Shown here: positions 1-5,363 of the stretch, piece after piece
How the letters are laid out: every line of letters starts with the position of its first letter
How positions within the stretch are numbered: position 1 is the first letter of the stretch
Source: Clostridia bacterium
Lineage (GTDB): Bacteria > Bacillota > Clostridia > Oscillospirales > CAG-272
Direction: 5' to 3'
Assembly: GCA_017559555.1 (NCBI GenBank)
Contig: JAFYRH010000160.1
Span: 1 to 7,065, forward strand
DNA: 7,065 bases
Program-made: the position numbers and the translations under genes
The notes under the pieces: generated by a model
What the model saw: only the letters and a program-made list of their open reading frames with translations
What the model was told of the DNA's origin: nothing
Databases searched by the model: none

Positions 1-48
1 AAGCTCGCTCACTCTTTGGCGCAGGGTTGGTTTCTTTGCTTTTTTCAT
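1..48 (-). CDS. Start of a further gene, first 16 codons only
   Basis: Eleven bases after the stop of the DUF1854 gene an ATG (48-46) opens a frame that reads MKKAKKPTLRQRVSEL and runs off the left edge. The preceding bases (GGTATTGGAAT) contain only a weak ribosome binding site. Close spacing suggests it belongs to the same operon. Sixteen residues do not identify a family. The basic head followed by LRQRVSEL resembles the beginning of YqfC-type sporulation proteins as I remember them, but this is a weak resemblance. It does not resemble the usual start of cyanophycin synthetase. Confidence 0.55.
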   Translation of the reverse strand, partial: MKKAKKPTLRQRVSEL

Positions 49-59
49 ATTCCAATACC

Positions 60-647
60 TCAAAGGTAGAGCTCGATTTTTTTGTAGCTCTTGCGATCAA
101 GCGCTTCTACGTTGGGAATTTCAAAGCGATTGCCGTTTACATCCAACATCACAATGCGTCCGCCCGTGGCACGAATGATACTGCGATACGTATCGTGCAG
201 AGTGAAATTGACATTTCCCTCAGCGGTGTGCACCCGCCAATAGGAAAAACCGTAACGCTCCTTAACACCGATGATCTTATCGATGACGGGGGCGTAATAA
301 CGACGGGAAAGCTCTTTGCGAAGCAAATCTTCACCTGCCCCCGCAAACAGCGCCGTCGCCTTAATAATACCAACCTCTGCCTGCTCCTCGTTCATAACCG
401 AAATGAATTCCCATTCCAATTCAAACGGGAATTGGCGACACAAATGTACTCTGCCCTCATAAGATTCGGTTTTGATATGCAGAAAATCGTTTTTGATGTA
501 AAATTCAGCATTCTTGGGGGTAAGCCAAACTGTAACCGACAGTTCAGCCAAGGTGCGTGTGGGTCCTCTATCGGGGCCTTTTCCAAAAGGTCCTCCAGGA
601 AATCCCCCACCGGGGAATGGAGGTCTGTTACCCATAGGTGGTCTCAT
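60..647 (-). CDS. DUF1854 family protein, partner of the ABC exporter (195 aa)
   Basis: The ATG at 647-645 is preceded by AAAGGAGA at good spacing, 15 bases after the exporter's stop, so the two are almost certainly cotranscribed. Residues 1-30 are a Pro/Gly-rich low-complexity segment (GNRPPFPGGGFPGGPFGKGP). From about 45 to 193 the sequence fits DUF1854: a YWRVHTAEGNVNFTLHD core near 136-152, then RIVMLDVNGNRFEIPNVEALD near 164-184. The pattern of W-x-V-x-T-x-x-G followed by D-V-x-G-N-R-x-E-I-P is what I recognise as DUF1854. The biochemical function of the family is not established to my knowledge. Members sit beside ABC exporters of the form found here, which suggests an accessory role, for instance in substrate or ATPase-domain interaction. 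There is no signal peptide or membrane helix, so it is probably cytoplasmic. The Pro/Gly-rich head may be lineage-specific. Confidence 0.88.
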   Translation of the reverse strand: MRPPMGNRPPFPGGGFPGGPFGKGPDRGPTRTLAELSVTVWLTPKNAEFYIKNDFLHIKTESYEGRVHLCRQFPFELEWEFISVMNEEQAEVGIIKATALFAGAGEDLLRKELSRRYYAPVIDKIIGVKERYGFSYWRVHTAEGNVNFTLHDTYRSIIRATGGRIVMLDVNGNRFEIPNVEALDRKSYKKIELYL

Positions 648-662
648 ATCGGTTCTCCTTTC

Positions 663-2909
663 TTACTCGCTAATACCGGCACTCTTAAGGGCTTCCTCTT
701 GCAAGGTAAACAGTTTTTTGTAAACACCGTTTTCTTTTTCGAGGAGTTCCTTGTGTGTGCCGCGTTCCGCTACCTTTCCATGCTCGATAACAACCAGCTC
801 GTCGGCATCACGCAGGGTGGAAAGGCGGTGTGCAATCATAATGGTGGTCTTACCCTTAATCAGTTGGGCAAGTGCTTCTTGAATGCGACGCTCGGTGGCA
901 GTATCCATTGCCGCCGTTGCTTCGTCAAGAATGAGAATTTTCGGGTTCTTCAAAATGGCACGCGCAATCGATACACGTTGACGTTCTCCACCCGAAAGAT
1001 CTTGATATCCAAAGCCGATGCGCGTATGATATGCATCGGGAAGCTTCATAATAAAATCGTGTGCGCCTGCACATTTTGCCGCTTCAACAACCTCTTCAAA
1101 GCTTGCATCGGGGCGTGCGTAACGAATGTTTTCAAGAATCGTTCCCATAAAGAGATAGGTCTCTTGCGAAACGATTGCAATGTGTCGGTAAAGCGTGGCG
1201 AGTTCCAAATCCTTAATGGGATAGCCGCCAATGCAAATTTCGCCCTCATCTACCTCATACATACGCAAAAGAAGATTTGCAAGCGTACTCTTTCCCGCAC
1301 CCGTATGACCGACAATGCCGAGTACGTGTCCGTCCGGAACATCAAAGCTGACATCGTTGATAATCTTTCTTCCCTTTTGGTAAGAAAAAGAAACGTTTTT
1401 GAATTCCACACTACCGCCCAAATGCTCGGGGCGTTCGGGGTTCTCTTTTTCTACTACATCGGGTTCTGCATCCATAATTTCAAACAAACGTTGCAATGCA
1501 TTGGAGCAATCGGCGGTTTGATCGAAAAAGTTAACAAAAAACTCAAGCGGCGAGTAGATCATGTTCATATAAGCGATAAAGGTCAGAAGCGTACCGTAGG
1601 TCATACCGCCTCTGCCGGAAATGATCATCCACCCGCCAAGCGCCCAGGCAACAATGTTGCCAAGGTGGAGCAGTTGATGCGCAACGGGCCAACTGTAATT
1701 GGAAAAGAGCGCCAACTTTTTTTCGCTTGCGGCAAGATTTTGGTTTTTAACAGTAAAACGGGAAATTTCAACATCCTCTTTGGAGAATGCTTTAACAACA
1801 CGCATCCCCGAAAAAACATCCGCCAAGAAGGAGTTCATCTGCTTTGAGCCTGCAAAGCGGCGTGCGTGGTACATTCTTTGGCGGCGGTACATCCACTTGA
1901 CCAAGAACAAAAATGCGGGAACGGTAATGAGCGATACCAATGCCAGCATCGGTTGCATCGTAAACAGCAGTACGGCAAGCACAATCACCTGTACGATGTT
2001 GATAAGCATATAAGGAACACCGTCACAGAAGAAAGAATAAATGGTGTTGGCATCCTCGTTGATTTGCGTCATCAATCCGCCCGTTTGGCGACCCGTAAAG
2101 AAGCCCAAAGAAAGGCGCTCAATGGCGGAAAAGATAGTCTTTTTGAGGTCGAAAACCATATTTGCCGCAATGCGTGAGGTAACGTAGTTATTGACCATAG
2201 TGACAAGCGTTTTGCCAAGACGCGTAGCGATAATCAAACCGAGCACCAGCAAAATCTCTCCTGCAAATTCTCCTACACCGTAGATCACTTCGTCATAGAA
2301 GAAGCCACTGGAAAGATAAGGCGCGAGAATACTGAATGCCGTCATTGCAGCCAGCGAAAGCATTGTGATGAGAATCGACACACGGTAACGCATCAAAAAT
2401 ACGGAAAAACGGCGGAAAATCTTTCCCTTTTCCATACAATGCGGACAAATGCGCCGGTTGAGATCGGGATAACGCAATCCGCACTTGGGGCATTGTTTTG
2501 CGGCAGGATCATCCTTTTCGTCTATGACAACTTCCTCGCCTGCGGCAACCTTGTTTGCGTATTTGGCAAAGAGGAACATCGACTCCTTGCAAAAGTTGGT
2601 AAACGCGGCAAGCAAAACGGGCTCGTTTTCCTCTTTGCGATGTGCAACTAAGCGCCCCGAAGAAAGCAATTCCTCCACGCAAATGCCGCGCAGTTCTTTA
2701 ATGGGATAGGATGTGACAAGAGGGATATTTTCGCCCTTGCCTTTATGTAGATGAATGAGTGACTCCTCGGTGACAAACAAATATTCATCCCCCACCATGT
2801 GCTCACGTGTGCGGTCGGCATACGCCGCCAACAATATGGAATTGATGTCGATTCCCTGAGACGTCAAAAATGCAAATATGTCATTTGGTATACGGTCTAT
2901 GGCAAACAC
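663..2909 (-). CDS. ABC exporter half-transporter with N-terminal soluble domain and zinc ribbon (748 aa)
   Basis: A membrane-domain/ATPase fusion of the type IV (B-family) exporter class, expected to act as a dimer in the cytoplasmic membrane; the substrate is unknown. At 748 residues it is about 150 longer than a usual half-transporter. Residues 1-130 form a soluble domain I cannot classify firmly. A zinc ribbon follows: CPKC at 140-143 and CPHC at 155-158. About six membrane helices span 175-465. The ATPase has Walker A GHTGAGKST (534-542), the Q-loop at Q582, signature LSGGERQ (638-644), Walker B ILILDEA with catalytic E663, and H694 in the switch loop, so it should be active. The D-loop is AAMD rather than the usual SALD. 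It starts at GTG with a strong ribosome binding site. The DUF1854 gene follows after 15 bases. The extension-plus-ribbon layout next to DUF1854 matches, from memory, transporters labelled as associated with cyanophycin metabolism; no cyanophycin gene is visible here, so that substrate is not assigned. Confidence 0.95.
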   Translation of the reverse strand: MFAIDRIPNDIFAFLTSQGIDINSILLAAYADRTREHMVGDEYLFVTEESLIHLHKGKGENIPLVTSYPIKELRGICVEELLSSGRLVAHRKEENEPVLLAAFTNFCKESMFLFAKYANKVAAGEEVVIDEKDDPAAKQCPKCGLRYPDLNRRICPHCMEKGKIFRRFSVFLMRYRVSILITMLSLAAMTAFSILAPYLSSGFFYDEVIYGVGEFAGEILLVLGLIIATRLGKTLVTMVNNYVTSRIAANMVFDLKKTIFSAIERLSLGFFTGRQTGGLMTQINEDANTIYSFFCDGVPYMLINIVQVIVLAVLLFTMQPMLALVSLITVPAFLFLVKWMYRRQRMYHARRFAGSKQMNSFLADVFSGMRVVKAFSKEDVEISRFTVKNQNLAASEKKLALFSNYSWPVAHQLLHLGNIVAWALGGWMIISGRGGMTYGTLLTFIAYMNMIYSPLEFFVNFFDQTADCSNALQRLFEIMDAEPDVVEKENPERPEHLGGSVEFKNVSFSYQKGRKIINDVSFDVPDGHVLGIVGHTGAGKSTLANLLLRMYEVDEGEICIGGYPIKDLELATLYRHIAIVSQETYLFMGTILENIRYARPDASFEEVVEAAKCAGAHDFIMKLPDAYHTRIGFGYQDLSGGERQRVSIARAILKNPKILILDEATAAMDTATERRIQEALAQLIKGKTTIMIAHRLSTLRDADELVVIEHGKVAERGTHKELLEKENGVYKKLFTLQEEALKSAGISE

Positions 2910-2918
2910 AGCTTTCCC

Positions 2919-2924
2919 CCTCCT
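2919..2924 (-). promoter_or_regulatory. Strong ribosome binding site that sets the GTG start of the ABC transporter
   Basis: AGGAGG lies nine bases before GTG (2909-2907), within a longer purine run (GAGAGGAGGGGGAAAG). No ATG is placed comparably in this frame, which supports the GTG start. The overlapping AGGGGGA can pair with the C-rich arm of the upstream hairpin. Confidence 0.8.
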
Positions 2925-2941
2925 CTCTTATCAAAAGCGGC

Positions 2942-3007
2942 ACGAGCAAAAGGAATATGTATCCCCCAAAGGGGGACGCGCTTAACGCTCGTTCTTCTTT
3001 TGCTCGT
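2942..3007 (-). promoter_or_regulatory. Nested inverted repeat at the end of the Asn/Gln-rich gene
   Basis: A perfect 11-base inverted repeat (ACGAGCAAAAG at 3007-2997 and CTTTTGCTCGT at 2952-2942 on the transcribed strand) encloses the G/C hairpin at 2961-2977. The upstream arm lies within codons 37-41 of the Asn/Gln-rich gene, so translation of that gene would disrupt it. The downstream arm ends about 18 bases before the ribosome binding site of the ABC transporter gene. The arrangement suggests coupling between translation of the small gene and expression of the exporter, or mRNA end protection; this is inference. Confidence 0.5.
2961..2977 (-). terminator. Strong C5/G5 hairpin, possible weak terminator or attenuator
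   Basis: The transcript reads GTCCCCC-TTT-GGGGGAT: six Watson-Crick pairs plus a terminal G-U pair around a three-base loop, seven bases after what can be transcribed past the small gene's stop. The sequence after it (ACATATTCCTTTTGC) is only moderately T-rich and the T run is displaced, so termination would be inefficient at best. The C-rich arm can also pair over seven bases with AGGGGGA next to the ribosome binding site of the ABC gene (2921-2915). Confidence 0.4.
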
Positions 3008-3116
3008 ACTGATTGTTATTTTGTCTGTCTTGATTGTTCTGGTTCTTGTTTTGGTTCTGGTTCTTGTTTTGGTTTGGGTTTTGATTCTTGTTTTGATTGT
3101 TGTTTTGGTTTTGCAT
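2982..3116 (-). CDS. Small Asn/Gln-rich protein (44 aa)
   Basis: The ATG at 3116-3114 has a strong ribosome binding site, AAGGAG (3130-3125), eight bases upstream, and the frame ends at TAA (2984-2982). By my count 31 of 44 residues are Asn (19) or Gln (12). It begins MQNQNNNQNKNQNPNQNKNQ and ends with a charged tail, YEQKKNER. The hexapeptide NQNKNQ occurs at residues 7-12, 15-20 and 21-26. There are no cysteines, no hydrophobic segment and no signal peptide, so it should be soluble, disordered and very hydrophilic. Asn/Gln-rich short proteins are known among spore-core proteins (gamma-type SASP in Bacillus are Gln/Asn-rich), and the sigma-G-like element upstream would fit such a role. However, no SASP family motif is visible and the assignment is a guess. 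Longer frames overlap it, a minus-strand Lys/Thr-rich one among them, but only this frame has the ribosome binding site. Confidence 0.75.
   Translation of the reverse strand: MQNQNNNQNKNQNPNQNKNQNQNKNQNNQDRQNNNQYEQKKNER
3039..3074 (-). repeat. Perfect 18-base tandem duplication within the Asn/Gln-rich gene
   Basis: The 18-base unit at 3057-3074 is repeated exactly at 3039-3056; each codes for NQNKNQ. A degenerate further copy, coding for the same hexapeptide, lies upstream in the gene. Because the copies are identical at the DNA level, including wobble positions, the duplication is probably recent or kept uniform by slippage. Copy number may vary between strains. Confidence 0.85.
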
Positions 3117-3135
3117 AATAAGCACTCCTTTTTTT

Positions 3136-3151
3136 GTAATTTGGAAATTAC
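3136..3151. promoter_or_regulatory. 16-base palindrome, possible operator or leader hairpin
   Basis: GTAATTT and AAATTAC form a perfect seven-base inverted repeat around a two-base centre. It lies immediately before the A-run and ribosome binding site of the Asn/Gln-rich gene. The AT-rich, tightly spaced symmetry fits a site for a dimeric DNA-binding protein better than an RNA hairpin, because a two-base loop cannot form without opening the innermost pairs. No regulator gene is present in the window to assign it to. Confidence 0.35.
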
Positions 3152-3156
3152 ATACT

Positions 3157-3186
3157 CATTATGCCCCATCGCATTCTTTTTTATGC
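3157..3186 (-). promoter_or_regulatory. Possible forespore-type (sigma-G-like) promoter for the Asn/Gln-rich gene
   Basis: On the minus strand, GCATA (3186-3182) and CATAATG (3163-3157) are separated by 18 bases. The B. subtilis sigma-G pattern, as I recall it, is close to G-A/C-AT-A/G, then 17-18 bases, then CAT-nn-TA. All five -35-like bases and six of the seven -10-like positions fit, counting the two free positions as matches. CATAAT could also be a vegetative -10 box, but no good TTGACA lies 16-18 bases before it. The predicted start would lie near 3150, inside the palindrome at 3136-3151. Matches this short occur by chance, so this is a hypothesis. Confidence 0.3.
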
Positions 3187-3188
3187 GA
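3169..3188 (-). repeat. Inverted repeat after the 458-aa gene
   Basis: The arms TCGCAT and ATGCGA are separated by eight A-rich bases on the transcribed strand. They start three bases beyond the stop codon of the 458-residue membrane protein. The 3' side is followed by TGGGGCATAATG with no T run, so it is a poor intrinsic terminator. The left arm overlaps the -35-like element of the putative promoter described separately. Confidence 0.35.
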
Positions 3189-3190
3189 CG

Positions 3191-4567
3191 TTAACTGTTT
3201 GATTGCCACTCCAAATGGTCAAGCAACGCATACAAAAGCGAAGCAAATGCTATGGTAGACGCAATCACCGTTGGAATAGATATCCACCATATCCAAGGAT
3301 ACTCCAATTGGAATATAGATTCAAGTGCCAATGCGGTGGCAGAGACGAAAAACAAAATTTTGCAAACGAGAATACGACGGCCAAAGGATTTGCGCAAGCG
3401 TTCGGTAGCGCGCGCGGAAATGACTTCGGTATCGGGACCTTTGTAGTGTTCGAAAATGCGTTCCTTAACAAAATTCGACAGCAGATTCAAAAGAACCCAA
3501 AAAACGCTCGCCGCCAAGAACACGCCTGCGACCTGAACGATTCGCAAACCTAAAAAAAGCTTGTATGCATCAGGATCCCATCCCGACAATTCGTAGGAAT
3601 ACTGTTTTGTGTAATAGTTGTTCAACCAAAGTTCACCAATACTGAAGACGCCAAGTGCTCCGCAAGCGATAAAGAAGAGCTTGGTTTGCTTGAGATCCTC
3701 ACCAAAAATCAGCACGCCGATGCAAGTGAAGATAGCGCACAGCAGATTGGGAACAAGAATTTGTTGCTCGATGCAAATATTGATTGTGAGTGCCGCTCCA
3801 ATCGTCAAAAAGACAATACCAAAGCGCAAACGACGCATACTGAGCATATCGCTCTGCGGCAAAATATCACGCGCATAACGCTCCTCAATGGAGTCCATCA
3901 TTTCACGGTCGCGCGAAAACAGTAAAACAAAACGAATAAAACGCGTGATCCACACCAAAAAGAGAACGGTGAGTATCATTGCGGCGCTTACGCGGAAGAG
4001 CCATACAAACCCATACCAATCGAACGGGAGCTTTTCCAACTCGTATTCAAAGGTCGTCAGCACCGACATTTCGGGCAGAACCGACAGAATAACGGAAAGA
4101 ATCACAAACACGCCCGAGGCGCGTCTCATGCGCTCGCAAAGATTGGTATTTCTTTTGCCGTAGTTGAACACGGCTTTTCCATCGTGCCGCTCGGCAAGCT
4201 CCCAAAATCCCTTAAAAAGATCACGGTATGCAGGTACTGCAAAATAGATTTGCGGCACCGCCATGATAAAGGCGCAAAGGAGCACCATTGTAGGAATTTC
4301 CTGCGGGTTGAGTTTGGGCTCTTTTGCAAGCACATTGTATATGTAATATTGCATCAAAAGCCCGCCAATGTTGACCCAGATCAGCGTGCGAAAACGCTTT
4401 AGGGCATCGGCTACGGAAGAATTGAGATCCGCCAAGCGGAACAGAGCTACGCATAACAAAAGATAACCGATGCAATCGGGCAAAATATCGTAAAAAGCAA
4501 TTACGGGGTTTGAAAGCATAATGACACCGGGGATGAGCCAACCAAGGCCTAGCTTTGTCTTTTTCAT
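3191..4567 (-). CDS. Uncharacterised polytopic membrane protein (458 aa)
   Basis: I do not recognise a characterised function. The ATG at 4567-4565 is preceded by GGGAGG with a good spacer. The protein is a multi-span membrane protein with roughly 11 to 12 hydrophobic segments. The first two (about residues 9-47) contain the motif NPVIAFYDILPDCIGYLLL, followed by FRLADLN. A PD-x-x-GY motif in an N-terminal hairpin recurs, as I recall, in clostridial hypothetical membrane proteins. Two cytoplasm-like charged stretches lie near residues 113-149 (KGFWELAERHDGK, then RMRR) and 218-248 (SRDREMMDSIEERYARD), and another near 366-398. No transporter signature, catalytic motif, ATPase motif or signal peptidase site is evident. 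It begins 32 bases after the 250-residue gene and probably shares its transcript. The paired placement suggests the two act together, but this is inference. The gene ends just before the Asn/Gln-rich small gene. Confidence 0.87.
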   Translation of the reverse strand: MKKTKLGLGWLIPGVIMLSNPVIAFYDILPDCIGYLLLCVALFRLADLNSSVADALKRFRTLIWVNIGGLLMQYYIYNVLAKEPKLNPQEIPTMVLLCAFIMAVPQIYFAVPAYRDLFKGFWELAERHDGKAVFNYGKRNTNLCERMRRASGVFVILSVILSVLPEMSVLTTFEYELEKLPFDWYGFVWLFRVSAAMILTVLFLVWITRFIRFVLLFSRDREMMDSIEERYARDILPQSDMLSMRRLRFGIVFLTIGAALTINICIEQQILVPNLLCAIFTCIGVLIFGEDLKQTKLFFIACGALGVFSIGELWLNNYYTKQYSYELSGWDPDAYKLFLGLRIVQVAGVFLAASVFWVLLNLLSNFVKERIFEHYKGPDTEVISARATERLRKSFGRRILVCKILFFVSATALALESIFQLEYPWIWWISIPTVIASTIAFASLLYALLDHLEWQSNS

Positions 4568-4583
4568 TGCTTACCTCCCTTCC

Positions 4584-4598
4584 CGTCAAATCTTGACG
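4584..4598 (-). repeat. Intercistronic inverted repeat (6-base arms, 3-base loop)
   Basis: Directly after the stop codon of the 250-residue protein, the transcript reads CGTCAA-GAT-TTGACG, a perfect small stem-loop. No run of T follows it, and the ribosome binding site of the next gene (GGGAGG) begins within a few bases. It is therefore not an intrinsic terminator. It may be an mRNA-processing or translation-spacing hairpin, or it may be chance. Confidence 0.45.
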
Positions 4599-4599
4599 A

Positions 4600-5352
4600 T
4601 TATTTCTTCTTTTTCTTTTTGTGTTTTTTATTTGAATAATTGTTTTGCGGTTTCTTTTCCATGTGATTGTGCCAAAAAGCATCGCCGTCGGCACGGGAAT
4701 TTTCCTTGAGCTTATCCATTGTTTGGTTGTAAGAATCGCCGATGCGATTGATCCAAGCAAAGCGAGAGGGCTTGGGAGCAACCTCTTCGTCTCCCTCGGC
4801 GCAAATATTCTTTGCACAACGCACAAGGAGTGCGATGTTGGAGATGAGATAAGCCAAATTGAACAGTCCCATGGAAAGGCTCAAATAAGGCAAAAGTGTT
4901 TCACCGACGGTGGGCATATTGCAAAAGAGGAACAACGCGCCCCAAATACCTACCGCCAAGGTGTTATACATAGCGTGTGAAGAAAGCTTATTGAGCCCTA
5001 CCTCAAGTGCCAAAACGCGAATAGCGTAAAGCATAGCAAAGTGGAAAAGCAACGTTGTGGCAAAGCTTGTCCAAGTAACAACTGTATTCATCACATCTGC
5101 GGCAGTTCCCTCCCACGAGAACCACGCACCTGCAACGTCCTGCCACAACCGGCAAAGACCTAATGCGAAAACGGGGAGTGTGAGCCATTTTGCTGCATCA
5201 AACGACGTGTTGAAACGGCGAAGACTGCAAAACGCCCAAAACATAAGGGCTGAACCCACCAACAACGCCAAAGAACCGACCCCAACAGAGGATGCCGTGA
5301 TATAAATGACGTAGGAAACAAGGTATCCAAGTAACAAATAACCGAATCCCAT
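4600..5352 (-). CDS. Uncharacterised polytopic membrane protein with a polylysine tail (250 aa)
   Basis: I do not recognise a characterised function. The ATG at 5352-5350 is preferred because GAGG lies five bases upstream and the gene then begins just after the secA stop; an upstream ATG at 5400 would overlap secA and has no comparable site. The protein opens MGFGYLLLGYLVSYVIYI and has about five or six hydrophobic segments, near residues 3-20, 26-44, 57-75, 89-112, 131-147 and 157-178. A hydrophilic tail of about 70 residues follows, ending in NNYSNKKHKKKKKK. The opening pattern (GFG, LLLGY, then a short loop and a second helix ending in LRRFN) resembles small hypothetical membrane proteins that I recall from Clostridia. 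The basic tail is presumably cytoplasmic and could bind lipid headgroups, nucleic acid or ribosomes; that is inference. It lies between secA and a second membrane protein gene, probably in one operon. The position does not prove a role in secretion. Confidence 0.85.
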   Translation of the reverse strand: MGFGYLLLGYLVSYVIYITASSVGVGSLALLVGSALMFWAFCSLRRFNTSFDAAKWLTLPVFALGLCRLWQDVAGAWFSWEGTAADVMNTVVTWTSFATTLLFHFAMLYAIRVLALEVGLNKLSSHAMYNTLAVGIWGALFLFCNMPTVGETLLPYLSLSMGLFNLAYLISNIALLVRCAKNICAEGDEEVAPKPSRFAWINRIGDSYNQTMDKLKENSRADGDAFWHNHMEKKPQNNYSNKKHKKKKKK

Positions 5353-5363
5353 ACTATCCTCGC

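Noticed and set aside
27..1847. A 606-codon open frame on the plus strand
   Set aside because: It lies antisense to the DUF1854 gene and the ABC exporter, both of which are clear protein families. Its translation has no recognisable domain and an irregular composition. It is a shadow of codon bias on the other strand.
3039..3110. The repetitive stretch as a CRISPR array or intergenic satellite
   Set aside because: There are no spacers of uniform length between conserved repeats. The periodicity is a multiple of three and stays in frame with a gene that has a good ribosome binding site.
2897..3169. A 90-codon minus-strand frame rich in Lys, Thr and Arg over the same repeat
   Set aside because: It is the repeat read in a different frame. 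Its start lacks a ribosome binding site, whereas the Asn/Gln frame has AAGGAG eight bases before its ATG.
2799..3194. A 131-codon plus-strand frame with a long Leu/Val repeat that looks like a membrane helix
   Set aside because: The Leu/Val run is the complement of the Asn/Gln codons of the small minus-strand gene read in another frame. There is no ribosome binding site, and it overlaps the starts of two supported genes.
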